34,399 nucleotides of DNA from NCBI GenBank assembly GCA_000954095.1, contig JYNY01000164.1, positions 1 through 34,399 on the forward strand, written 5' to 3'. The notes below the pieces were generated by a model that was given only the letters and a program-made list of their open reading frames with translations, was not told where the DNA came from and did not search any database. Positions 1 through 8,223 of the stretch are shown here, one piece after another (the stretch's first letter is position 1; the number at the start of each line of letters is the position of its first letter). This DNA comes from Candidatus Omnitrophus magneticus (GTDB lineage: Bacteria > Omnitrophota > Gorgyraeia > Tantalellales > Tantalellaceae). The position numbers and the translations under genes are program-made.

Positions 1-2
1 AT

Positions 3-845
3 AGAATTTATGAATTAACCGGAGGCCAGCCGTGGCTGGTAAACGCTATAGCGAGAGAAATAGTAGTAAAAATATTAAACGAAGATTTTACAAAAAAAAT
101 AACTCTAGCTCATGTTGAATCCGCGAAAGAAAATATAATACAAAGACGCGACACGCATTTAGATAGTTTAATAGATAAACTGAAAGAGGAGCGGGTAAAA
201 AATATAGTAAGCGCTATTATAAATGGAGACGGAGTTTTGTTTGACAACTATGACGATTCGCTTCTATATTGCCGAGATTTAGGGATTATAAGTGAGACAA
301 AACCTATAAGAATAGCTAATGAAATATACCGAGAAATAATTCCGAGAGTTTTAAATAGAAATTTGCAGGATAGTATTGAAGAAGAAGGCGAAACTAAATG
401 GTATATAAAATCCAACGGTAAACTTGATATGGATAAATTATTAAAAGCTTTTCAAGAATTTTACAGTGAAAATTCTGAAGTTTGGCTTGAAAGATTTGAT
501 TATAAAGAAGCAGGCCCGCATTTACTTTTAATGGCGTTTTTGCAGAGAGTAATAAACGGCGGCGGCAGGATAAATCGCGAAATGGCAGTTGGAACAGGAC
601 GAACTGATTTACTTATAGAATTTAACGGAGATAAATTTGTTTTAGAATTAAAGTTAAAAAGAATGCCGTCCGCGAGACAAAAAGGCTTAGATCAAATCTC
701 CCGCTATCTAGACACCCTCGGCATGACTAAAGGATATCTTATTTTATTTGAAATAAAACCTTCCAGTATTATTCCATGGGAAACCCGCGTTAAATGGGAA
801 GATATTTCTCATCAGAATAAAAATATTACTATCGTGGAAATGTGA
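3..845 (+). CDS. AAA-like ATPase / PD-(D/E)xK protein, copy A (5' partial)
   Basis: The reading frame is open from base 3, so this is the 3' end of a gene that starts before the window; the TTG at 237 is not a real start. The first codons encode the YELTGGQPWLVNA segment that lies after the ATPase core in the two complete copies downstream. It then has the winged-helix-like segment (NEIYREIIPRVL) and the C-terminal nuclease fold: GTGRTDL supplies the acidic residue, LELKLK the E-x-K, and DQISRYLD follows as in Recombinase/RecB-like PD-(D/E)xK folds. From about base 410 to the stop it is almost identical in DNA to the third copy, while 176-400 is clearly diverged. The ATPase half is outside the window, so whether the whole gene is intact cannot be judged. 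The function is unknown; these proteins are usually annotated as AAA-like domain proteins. Confidence 0.9.
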   Translation, partial: RIYELTGGQPWLVNAIAREIVVKILNEDFTKKITLAHVESAKENIIQRRDTHLDSLIDKLKEERVKNIVSAIINGDGVLFDNYDDSLLYCRDLGIISETKPIRIANEIYREIIPRVLNRNLQDSIEEEGETKWYIKSNGKLDMDKLLKAFQEFYSENSEVWLERFDYKEAGPHLLLMAFLQRVINGGGRINREMAVGTGRTDLLIEFNGDKFVLELKLKRMPSARQKGLDQISRYLDTLGMTKGYLILFEIKPSSIIPWETRVKWEDISHQNKNITIVEM

Positions 846-898
846 GACAACTTGTTGTTTGATTTATAAATAAAAATAAAATTGGAGGAAATTTTAAA

Positions 899-2458
899 AT
901 GAAAAGTAAACGATATTTTAATACAACTGGTTTTTGTATGCCTGAAAGACATTATATGGTTGACCCTTTGCGCAACCAAAAAATCATATTCGATTTAATA
1001 GAGAAGACGCAGTACTTCACAATCCACGCGCCAAGGCAGACAGGAAAGACTACGCTTTTACATGAATTAGCGCATAGATTAAATAAAGAAGGAAATTATA
1101 TTTCAGTAGTGTTTTCGGTAGAGTCCGCGGGGTATCGGTCTATAACTGAAGAAACCGCGAATTTAAAAATAATAAATTCTCTTTATGAATCATGCGAGTT
1201 ATTTATTTCTAAGGAGTTATGGCCGAAAAAGTCGCTAGCAGATGAAAAGTGTTCTTTACAGACTTATTTAAATAATTGGGCGGGTTCTCAAAAAAAACCA
1301 ATAGTTTTATTATTAGACGAAATAGATTCGTTATATGATGACGTATTAGTATCAGTGCTAAGACAACTACGTAATGGTTTTCAAGGAAGGCCAAAACATT
1401 TTCCATCAACCATAGCTTTAGTGGGATTAAGAGATGTTCGGGAATATAAAACAAAAGTCCGTCCGAGTGAAGTGTCTCTAGGCTCCGGTTCGCCCTTTAA
1501 TATAAAAGCGGAATCAATTCTTTTAGGAACATGGACAAAAGAAGAAATAGCTGAATTATACAGTCAGCACACAAAAGATACAGGGCAGATATTTTCAAAA
1601 AAAGTAATAGATAGAATCTATGAATTAACCGGAGGCCAGCCGTGGCTGGTAAACGCGGTAGCGAATGAAATAGTGGAGAAAATATTAAAAAGTGATTACA
1701 CAAAAAAAATAACACTCGCTCACGCGGAAGAGGCGAAAGAAAATCTAATCGCGCGCAGAGACACGCATTTAGATAGTTTATTAGATAAACTGAAAGAACC
1801 CAGAGTTAAAAACATTGTCAGTGCTATTATAAACGGCGATTCTCTTGTGTATGACAACTTCAATGATGATCTTAGGTATGTTATAGATTTAGGAATTATC
1901 CGCAAAGAAAAATATGACATAATTTTTTCAAATGAAATATACCGAGAAATAATTCCTAGAGTTTTAAACTTTTCTATGCAAGAAAACATTAGAGAAGAAG
2001 GCATGACTTCTTGTTACATAAAACCTGACGCTAAGCTTGATATGGATAAACTATTAAAAGCGTTTCAAAAATTTTATCGCCGTAATAGTGAACATTGGCT
2101 AGAAAGATTTGATTATAAAGAAGCTGGACACGGGCTTCTTTTAATGGCCTTTTTGCAGAGAGTAATCAATGGAGGCGGCAGAATTGATCGTGAAATGGCG
2201 GTTGGCCGAGGACGAACAGATTTAACCATTGAATTCGCCGGCGAAACATTTGTTTTGGAACTAAAATTAAAAAGAGACAGCGATAGTAAAGAAGATGGCC
2301 TCGACCAAATTTCACGCTACCTAGACACACTCGGCATGACAAAAGGATATCTTATTTTATTTGAAATAAAACCTTCCAGTATTATTCCATGGGAAACCCG
2401 CGTTAAATGGGAAAATGTTTCTCATCAAAATAAAAAAATTACTGTTGTGGAAATGTGA
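899..2458 (+). CDS. AAA-like ATPase / winged helix / PD-(D/E)xK nuclease-fold protein, copy B
   Basis: This 519-residue protein has three visible parts. The N-terminal P-loop ATPase opens with RYFNTTGFCMPERHYMVDPL, typical of the AAA-like (AAA_35) family, with Walker A APRQTGKTT (about 44-52; Ala replaces the usual first Gly) and Walker B IVLLLDEID (Asp140, Glu141). A winged-helix-like region follows at about 310-355. The C-terminal PD-(D/E)xK fold has Asp441 in GRGRTDL and Glu454-x-Lys456 in LELK, then DQISRYLDTLG. All expected nuclease-core residues are present. The ATG at 899 is preceded by a good GGAGG. It starts 53 nt after copy A and 58 nt before copy C in the same direction, and the intergenic spacers are themselves similar, so each unit was duplicated with its spacer. 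Substrate and role are unknown; a defence or genome-conflict role is inference only. A plain annotation would be ATP-binding protein. Confidence 0.92.
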   Translation: MKSKRYFNTTGFCMPERHYMVDPLRNQKIIFDLIEKTQYFTIHAPRQTGKTTLLHELAHRLNKEGNYISVVFSVESAGYRSITEETANLKIINSLYESCELFISKELWPKKSLADEKCSLQTYLNNWAGSQKKPIVLLLDEIDSLYDDVLVSVLRQLRNGFQGRPKHFPSTIALVGLRDVREYKTKVRPSEVSLGSGSPFNIKAESILLGTWTKEEIAELYSQHTKDTGQIFSKKVIDRIYELTGGQPWLVNAVANEIVEKILKSDYTKKITLAHAEEAKENLIARRDTHLDSLLDKLKEPRVKNIVSAIINGDSLVYDNFNDDLRYVIDLGIIRKEKYDIIFSNEIYREIIPRVLNFSMQENIREEGMTSCYIKPDAKLDMDKLLKAFQKFYRRNSEHWLERFDYKEAGHGLLLMAFLQRVINGGGRIDREMAVGRGRTDLTIEFAGETFVLELKLKRDSDSKEDGLDQISRYLDTLGMTKGYLILFEIKPSSIIPWETRVKWENVSHQNKKITVVEM

Positions 2459-2516
2459 GATAGCTTATCGTTTGATTTATAAATAAACATGGAATGAATA
2501 TGGAGGATTTTAAAAA

Positions 2517-4079
2517 ATGAAAAGTAAACGATATTTTAATACAACTGGTTTTTGTATGCCTGAAAGACATTATATGATTGACCCTTTGCGCAACCAAAAA
2601 ATCATATTCGATTTAATAGAGAAGACGCAATACTTCACAATCCACGCGCCGAGGCAGACTGGGAAAACAACACTTTTACATGAATTGGCGCATAGATTAA
2701 ATAAAGAAGGAAATTATATTTCAGTAGTGTTTTCCGTAGAGTCCGCGGGGTATAGATCTATAACTGAAGAAATCGCGAATAAAAAAATTATTAATTCTCT
2801 TTACAGTTCAAGCGGCCAATATCTCAATAAAAAAAATTGTCCAATCCCGCCTGAAAAATATACTAAAGATTTAACATTAGAAAATTACTTAATAGATTGG
2901 GCTATTTCTCAAACTAAACCAATAGTTTTATTATTGGATGAAATAGATTCATTATATGACGATGTTTTAGTGTCAGTTCTTAGGCAGTTACGAAATGGAT
3001 TCCAAATAAGACCAAAACGATTTCCTTCAACCGTGGCGCTTGTGGGATTAAGAGATGTTCGGGAATACAAAACAAAAGTTCGTCCGAGTGAAGTGTCTCT
3101 AGGCTCAGGCTCGCCCTTTAATATCAAAGCTGAATCAATTCTTTTGGGAACATTCACAAAAGAAGAAATAACTGAATTATACAGTCAGCACCCAAAAGAT
3201 ACAGGGCAGATATTTTTAAAAGAAGTAGTAGATAGAATTTATGAATTAACCGGAGGCCAGCCGTGGCTGGTAAACGCTATAGCGAGAGAAATAGTAGTAA
3301 AAATATTAAACGAAGATTTTACAAAAAAAATAACTCTAGATCATGTTGAATCCGCGAAAGAAAATATAATACAAAGACGCGACACGCATTTAGATAGTTT
3401 ATTAGATAAACTTAAAGAATCCAGAGTTAAAAATATTGTCAGTGCTATTATAAACGGCGATTCTCTTGTGTATGACAACTTCAATGATGATCTTAGATAT
3501 GTTATAGATTTAGGTATTATCAAAGATATAAATAACGACATAGTTTTCGCGAATGAGATATATGGAGAAATTATTCCAAGAGTTTTAAATTTTCAGTTGC
3601 AAAAAAATATTCGTGAACAAGGCACAACTTCTTGGTACATAAAATCTAACGGTAAACTTGATATGGATAAATTATTAAAAGCTTTTCAAGAATTTTACAG
3701 TGAAAATTCTGAAGTTTGGCTTGAAAGATTTGATTATAAAGAAGCAGGCCCGCATTTACTTTTAATGGCGTTTTTGCAGAGAGTAATAAACGGCGGCGGC
3801 AGGATAAATCGCGAAATGGCAGTTGGAACAGGGCGAACTGATTTGCTTATAGAATTTAACGGAGATAAATTTGTTTTAGAATTAAAGTTAAAAAGGATGC
3901 CGTCCGCGAGACAAAAAGGCTTAGACCAAATCTCGCGTTATCTTGACACGCTCGGCATGACAAAAGGCTATCTTATTTTATTTGAAATAAAACCTTCCAG
4001 TATTATTCCATGGGAAACGCGCGTTAAGTGGGAAGATGTTACTCATCAGAATAAAAATATTACTATTGTGGAAATGTAA
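2517..4079 (+). CDS. AAA-like ATPase / winged helix / PD-(D/E)xK nuclease-fold protein, copy C
   Basis: This 520-residue paralogue of copy B has the same order: Walker A APRQTGKTT near residue 50, Walker B IVLLLDEID near 135-143, a winged-helix-like middle and a nuclease fold with TGRTDL (Asp442) and LELK (Glu455, Lys457). The start ATG follows TGGAGG at a normal distance. The first 90 codons are almost identical in DNA to copy B. Residues about 90-128, just before Walker B, are different and one residue longer. The last 145 codons instead match copy A almost perfectly. The gene is therefore a mosaic of its neighbours. It ends 17 nt from the stop of the convergent porin gene, with no obvious hairpin between them. 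The biological role is not known. Confidence 0.92.
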   Translation: MKSKRYFNTTGFCMPERHYMIDPLRNQKIIFDLIEKTQYFTIHAPRQTGKTTLLHELAHRLNKEGNYISVVFSVESAGYRSITEEIANKKIINSLYSSSGQYLNKKNCPIPPEKYTKDLTLENYLIDWAISQTKPIVLLLDEIDSLYDDVLVSVLRQLRNGFQIRPKRFPSTVALVGLRDVREYKTKVRPSEVSLGSGSPFNIKAESILLGTFTKEEITELYSQHPKDTGQIFLKEVVDRIYELTGGQPWLVNAIAREIVVKILNEDFTKKITLDHVESAKENIIQRRDTHLDSLLDKLKESRVKNIVSAIINGDSLVYDNFNDDLRYVIDLGIIKDINNDIVFANEIYGEIIPRVLNFQLQKNIREQGTTSWYIKSNGKLDMDKLLKAFQEFYSENSEVWLERFDYKEAGPHLLLMAFLQRVINGGGRINREMAVGTGRTDLLIEFNGDKFVLELKLKRMPSARQKGLDQISRYLDTLGMTKGYLILFEIKPSSIIPWETRVKWEDVTHQNKNITIVEM

Positions 4080-4096
4080 TACTTCTAAAACTTATT

Positions 4097-5470
4097 CTAA
4101 AAATTAATTTGCGCTCTTATCCCTCCGACAAGAATTTCTTTTGAGCCGTTTAAAGCGTCGCCGCCATAAGGATTCCAAATTATTTGTAAATCAGGCGTCA
4201 AGGTAAAATGCTCATTTATTGCGCAATTATAATGACATTCTAAATGATTTTCAGGATTAGCTTTTCGGTCAAGCCCTATTTCTAATCCTGCTTTTTTATA
4301 ATATTTAGAAGCAAAAATTTGGCCGAACGCTATCGCGGCGTCATCTTTTTCTCTGTTCCACCATAAACCTTTAACCCGCATGCCTGCGCTATAAGCGTGT
4401 TCCAGAGAAAAATCCGTGGCGCTATTTATGTAAACCTTTGGGTTCTGCCACCCGTAACGTGCGAATACACCTAAACTATCCGTAATCTCCTGATCGCATG
4501 ATGTGCCAAACCCATAGCCATATTCCTTGTTTCTTTTGCTATCAAGCCATTCGGTGTGGTTTTGGGTATTAACCCACGCTGAAAATCTATAGTTGCCTTC
4601 TCTTGATAAAAAAGAAGGTTTAATATTAATTTCTCCGGCGTAAAACATACCGTCAAAAATATTTTCCCAATCAGAATCACCGTCTACGGCTAAAAAATCC
4701 GCGCTTACTTTTTCACCAAAATCATATCCCATCCGTACTCCTAGCGCGTTATCAGGAAATTCTATAACCGGAGAATTCCTAAAAGTCCTTCCTAAAAATT
4801 GAGTGGTTTCATCGTTGGCATAACTATTATCGTCAATAAATAGAGTAGGGTCTATTTTTCCAAAAGTCACTGCCAAAGGCACATTCATATCTTTAAAATA
4901 ATGTTCATACCAGACTTCTGTCGCGCGGACATTATTATCATTATCCGCGTCAAAATTGACGTTACTAAATACTTGAAGTTCATCTTCAACGTTACTGCCG
5001 TTACCTTGTTCTAAAAGGATAAACGCTTTTCCGTAATTGTCAAACTGTTTAGAAAAAGTCAAATCCAATGAATATGATCCGTCAATAATATTTCTTTTTA
5101 ACGGTTCGTTATTGCCGTTCGCGTTATAAACGCCTTGAGCCACAGTTGTCACCCCAATACCAGTTTCTAAACCGGCGCACCATTCAAACATAGGAAATTT
5201 TTGTTTAATTTTCTCATCAATACGGCTGTCGATTGCTTTTTTATCCGCGTTAGATGCATCATTTTTAACACAAGTAGTCTTTTTTTCATACGACAGAATT
5301 TTCTTTTCTAAGGCAGATATTTTAGATGCCTGTGTTTCTAATTTTTCTTTTAATAAGCGTATTTCCTCCATTAGACGCTCATGACTCACTTCCTTAATGG
5401 TATCCTCCGCGAAAGAAAAACCCGCAGTATATAAAAAAATAAACAATGAAATTAAGAGTCTTGTGAACAT
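4097..5470 (-). CDS. Outer-membrane porin, OprB-like, last gene of the cbi operon
   Basis: The protein of 457 residues begins with a clear signal peptide (MFTRLLISLFIFLYTAGFSFA, cleavage about residue 21). A short coiled coil follows at about 28-62 (ERLMEEIRLLKEKLETQASK) and then a long beta-rich domain ending in INF, the terminal aromatic expected of BAM substrates. The barrel sequence (GKIDPTLFIDDNSYANDETTQF, FPDNALGVRMGYDF) resembles carbohydrate-selective OprB-type porins. The ATG at 5470 was chosen over an upstream ATG at 5569 because it is preceded by AAGGA and starts the signal peptide; the longer form would run 67 nt into cbiO. It lies 31 nt behind cbiO on the same strand, so it is probably co-transcribed with the metal importer. 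That suggests passage of nickel, cobalt or a chelate, but family knowledge alone would point to sugars. Confidence 0.87.
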   Translation of the reverse strand: MFTRLLISLFIFLYTAGFSFAEDTIKEVSHERLMEEIRLLKEKLETQASKISALEKKILSYEKKTTCVKNDASNADKKAIDSRIDEKIKQKFPMFEWCAGLETGIGVTTVAQGVYNANGNNEPLKRNIIDGSYSLDLTFSKQFDNYGKAFILLEQGNGSNVEDELQVFSNVNFDADNDNNVRATEVWYEHYFKDMNVPLAVTFGKIDPTLFIDDNSYANDETTQFLGRTFRNSPVIEFPDNALGVRMGYDFGEKVSADFLAVDGDSDWENIFDGMFYAGEINIKPSFLSREGNYRFSAWVNTQNHTEWLDSKRNKEYGYGFGTSCDQEITDSLGVFARYGWQNPKVYINSATDFSLEHAYSAGMRVKGLWWNREKDDAAIAFGQIFASKYYKKAGLEIGLDRKANPENHLECHYNCAINEHFTLTPDLQIIWNPYGGDALNGSKEILVGGIRAQINF

Positions 5471-5501
5471 TATATATTTTTTCCTTATTTTTATCCGCCG
5501 G

Positions 5502-6227
5502 CTATATGCCCCTAGCAGTGTAATCAATTTCATATTTGGAAAGTAATTCTTTGTTATTAAATAGATCATCAGTCAAACCCTCTAGCGCGATTTCCCCTTT
5601 ATCCATAATAATTATTTTTTCGCACACTGCTTGTATTAACCCCATATCATGGCTCGCTATAATTTTTGTCATATTTAAATTTTTAATAAGCGTTATTATG
5701 TTTTTTCTGTGCCGGTGGTCTAAATTGCTTGTCGGTTCATCCAAAACAATTATTTCAGGATTCATTGAAAGTATTGTCGCGATTGACGCGCGTTTTTTTT
5801 CTCCAAAACTCAAATGATGCGCTATTTTTTCTTTATGGCCAAGCATATCCACATTAGTTAAAGCGCGGTGGGTTGAATTTATTATGTCTTCTTTTTTTAA
5901 TCCCATATTTATGGGCCCGAACGCGACATCATCAAAAACCGTAGGCATAAAGAGCTGGCTGTCCGGGTCCTGAAACACAATTCCGACCTTGCTTCTTATT
6001 GTAGAAAGATTTTCTTTTGTTATCGTAAGCCCCGCGACTTTTATTTCTCCTGCGCCTTTCAATATTCCGTTGAGATGCAGTAAAAGAGAAGTCTTTCCCG
6101 CGCCGTTATGGCCTATAAGCCCGATAGATTCTCCCTTTAGTATATCCAAATTAATACCGGAGAGCGCCTTTGTGCCGTCAGGATAAGCGTAATTAAGATT
6201 TTTTATTTCAACGGCTTTATTAAACAT
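5502..6227 (-). CDS. cbiO: CbiO, ATPase of a cobalt/nickel ECF transporter
   Basis: This ABC ATPase of 241 residues energises group I ECF metal import at the inner membrane. It has Walker A GHNGAGKTS (about 38-46), the Q-loop VFQDPDSQLFMPTV characteristic of CbiO/EcfA, the signature LSFGEKKR (Phe replaces the more usual first Gly of LSGG), Walker B EIIVLDEPTSNLD and the switch His in IIASHD. It starts one base after cbiQ stops, with GGAG in the cbiQ end serving as ribosome site. CbiO versus NikO cannot be separated by sequence alone, so cobalt versus nickel remains open. A single ATPase gene suggests a homodimer. Confidence 0.95.
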   Translation of the reverse strand: MFNKAVEIKNLNYAYPDGTKALSGINLDILKGESIGLIGHNGAGKTSLLLHLNGILKGAGEIKVAGLTITKENLSTIRSKVGIVFQDPDSQLFMPTVFDDVAFGPINMGLKKEDIINSTHRALTNVDMLGHKEKIAHHLSFGEKKRASIATILSMNPEIIVLDEPTSNLDHRHRKNIITLIKNLNMTKIIASHDMGLIQAVCEKIIIMDKGEIALEGLTDDLFNNKELLSKYEIDYTARGI

Positions 6228-6228
6228 A

Positions 6229-6999
6229 TTACTCCGCGAATATTTTTATACCGCTTAAACAACTGATAATTATAATCAAAAACATAATATCAAATTTTGT
6301 AATTCTAAATTGTTCAAGCGTCCTAATATCCCCTTGGAATCCGCGCGCGTTCATAGCAAGATACACGTTCTCCCCTTTTTCATACGCCCGGACAAAAAGA
6401 ACGCCAAGCATATTGGAAAGAACCTTCACGTTAAACCACCCTCTATTCTTTGCCCCACGCGCGAGTTTCGCCTGATTCATTTTCATAAGTTCGTCAAGGA
6501 TAATAAAAATATAGCGGTACATGAATGACATTATCATTATAAAAACTTTAGGCATATAAAGTTTTTCAAGCGCTTTTAAAAAAGAAGTGAACACTGTTGT
6601 TGAAATAAGCAAAATAACGCATAACATTGAAAGATACGCTTTTATTATAACAGCCCAAAACATAATAAGTCCGGCGCCTGTAATTTCAGCTTTCATGCCG
6701 TAAAAAGAAAATTCCGCCAATATCTCGCCTTGTTTGAAAAAAGGAATGAATACTGCTATCATTAAAACAAATGGAACTAGAACCAGTGTTTTAGTGACTA
6801 CAAACCGTAAAGGAATTTTTGAAAGGGTAATCAAAATAGATAAAATAAGGCCGTATATTAGAAAAGATAAGTAGTAATCAGGCGCGGTAAAAATAATGAA
6901 TAAAATAAATATCAAAAAAGTAATTGTCTTAACACGCGCGTCAAGTCTATGTATCGGGCTTTTTATATAACTATATTTGTCTAAATATGAATGATGCAT
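6229..6999 (-). CDS. cbiQ: CbiQ, transmembrane T-component of the ECF metal transporter
   Basis: This membrane protein of 256 residues couples CbiO to the CbiM substrate unit. The N-terminus HHSYLDKYSYIKSPIHRLDARVK is the typical CbiQ opening, followed by several hydrophobic helices. The cytoplasmic coupling segment includes MYRYIFIILDELMKMNQAKLARG and ARGFQG, the Ala-Arg-Gly motifs of EcfT/CbiQ that contact the ATPase. I chose the ATG at 6999, five bases after the cbiN stop, because an alternative at 7071 would overlap cbiN by 67 nt and adds a non-family charged extension. The ribosome site is weak (AAAGAA), consistent with coupling to cbiN. Confidence 0.92.
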   Translation of the reverse strand: MHHSYLDKYSYIKSPIHRLDARVKTITFLIFILFIIFTAPDYYLSFLIYGLILSILITLSKIPLRFVVTKTLVLVPFVLMIAVFIPFFKQGEILAEFSFYGMKAEITGAGLIMFWAVIIKAYLSMLCVILLISTTVFTSFLKALEKLYMPKVFIMIMSFMYRYIFIILDELMKMNQAKLARGAKNRGWFNVKVLSNMLGVLFVRAYEKGENVYLAMNARGFQGDIRTLEQFRITKFDIMFLIIIISCLSGIKIFAE

Positions 7000-7004
7000 A
7001 TATT

Positions 7005-7292
7005 TTATTCTTTTCTTTTTAGAAGAGATGTTACGCTGAAACTCACGAGAAACACAATCACTGTGCCGCAAAGACCGGCGAAAGCGACTCCAAACGTTTC
7101 ATTTTTTATACAATGTAACATATAATCCGGTATGGGACTTATTATAACAGGAGGCACTTCTCCTTTTTTGATAAAACCTTTTTCCTCTGCTACTTTTTCA
7201 AGGCCGTCAGGCCATCGCGATGCGAACGGCGAAATAAAAACCGATAAAAAAAACGCTATCATTAACCCTATTATAATATCTTTTTTTTTCAT
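7005..7292 (-). CDS. cbiN: CbiN / PDGLE-domain component of the ECF metal transporter
   Basis: This small 95-residue protein has one N-terminal hydrophobic helix (about 5-25), an extracytoplasmic loop with PDGLEKVAEEKGF and ISPIPDYML, and a C-terminal helix (about 68-88). This is the layout of CbiN and PDGLE-domain proteins, which help CbiM load cobalt or nickel. It lies between cbiM (10 nt gap) and cbiQ in the usual gene order. CbiN and the PDGLE half of NikN are close relatives, so the metal cannot be assigned from this gene. Confidence 0.88.
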   Translation of the reverse strand: MKKKDIIIGLMIAFFLSVFISPFASRWPDGLEKVAEEKGFIKKGEVPPVIISPIPDYMLHCIKNETFGVAFAGLCGTVIVFLVSFSVTSLLKRKE

Positions 7293-7302
7293 GTTAACCG
7301 TA

Positions 7303-7935
7303 CTATTTTATTTCTCGGACTAAATCCGGCCTCGCTTTAAGAATAAAAGTAACTATTAAAACTGAAATTACAGCCTCGCCAATACCTATAAGAGCGTGAA
7401 TACCAGTCATTGCTGTCAACGTTATTTTTAAAGGACTTGTTCCTGATAGCGCGAGTTCCAAAGCGCACACATTAGCTCCCATAAGAACAGAACACCAGCA
7501 GGCCACAGCAAGCCCCGCAAGGATTCCCAGCGTCCCGCGTAAAAATTTCGATATTAATCTATAAATAAAATATCCGCCGATGGTTCCTATTATCGCCATA
7601 TTTAAAATATTTGCTCCAAGCGCGATTACTCCTCCGTCCTGAAAAATAAAACATTGCACAGTTAAAACACATGTAATAACAATAGCTCCTGCCCACGGTC
7701 CGAGTAAAACACTTGATAAAACTCCTCCCAATAAATGTCCGCTGGTTCCGGCGGCAACAGGGAAATTCAACATTTGAGCAGAAAAAATAAACGCGGACAT
7801 AACCCCCATTAAAGGCACTATTTTTTCATTAATAAACGCGTTAACTTTTTTCACACAAATGCTAAGCATGAATAAAGAGACTAGCCACGAAATGCCGCAA
7901 ACACTTGGAGAAAGAAAACCGTCAGGAATATGCAT
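7303..7935 (-). CDS. cbiM: CbiM, substrate-binding membrane unit of the cobalt/nickel ECF transporter
   Basis: This 210-residue integral membrane protein begins MHIPDGFLSP. In this family the N-terminal amine, His2 and a later His form the Co/Ni site. The second site segment, FPVAAGTSGHLLGG, is also present. Several hydrophobic helices cover the rest. The ATG is fixed by the MHIPDGF motif and preceded by GGAG. It is the first gene of the operon cbiM-cbiN-cbiQ-cbiO-porin. The region upstream is filled by interspersed repeats, one of which ends 19 bases before the start codon. I could not recognise a cobalamin or NiCo riboswitch. Confidence 0.95.
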   Translation of the reverse strand: MHIPDGFLSPSVCGISWLVSLFMLSICVKKVNAFINEKIVPLMGVMSAFIFSAQMLNFPVAAGTSGHLLGGVLSSVLLGPWAGAIVITCVLTVQCFIFQDGGVIALGANILNMAIIGTIGGYFIYRLISKFLRGTLGILAGLAVACWCSVLMGANVCALELALSGTSPLKITLTAMTGIHALIGIGEAVISVLIVTFILKARPDLVREIK

Positions 7936-7953
7936 TGAGATGCTCCTTTTTTC

Positions 7954-8102
7954 GTATTCACTAAGCGGATGTTAATTGCAAACAGGAAGTTTTAGATAAA
8001 TCATGTTGTCAAACCCTTATGGATTCCAGCTTTCGCGGGAATGACAGAGTTGGGTTTTCTAAAGAACGCAGAAAAGTTTATTACTAACCGCTTAGTGATT
8101 AC
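7954..8102. repeat. Short element with terminal inverted repeats, copy 1
   Basis: About 149 bp bounded by GTATTCACTAAGCGG at 7954-7968 and the inverted CCGCTTAGTGATTAC at 8088-8102. The interior holds a GGATTCCAGCTTTCGCGGGAA palindrome-like block (8021-8041) ending in ATGACAG. It shares its right end and about 50 adjacent bases with the elements ending at 8765 and starting at 34327. There is no coding capacity, so it is MITE-like or REP-like. It sits directly upstream of the cbiM ribosome site and may carry or displace its promoter. Confidence 0.7.
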
Positions 8103-8223
8103 TATTTTTTAGTGTCCCCAAAATATAATTTTTATGTAGCACGATTTTTTGTATGGTAACACTGCGTAATTATCTTGTCAATAATTTTGTTTGCGGGAAA
8201 TGGATAAATAAGTGTAAAGATTT

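Noticed and set aside
237-845. A complete 202-residue gene starting at TTG 237
   Set aside because: The frame is open back to base 3 and matches the downstream paralogues, so it is the 3' end of a longer gene.
4080-4096. Terminator between copy C and the porin gene
   Set aside because: Only 17 bases and no stem-loop visible.
8156-8162. GTAACAC, half of a NikR-type GTGTTAC-N13/14-GTAACAC operator upstream of cbiM
   Set aside because: The partner half (ATGTAGC at 8134) matches only four of seven bases with wrong spacing.
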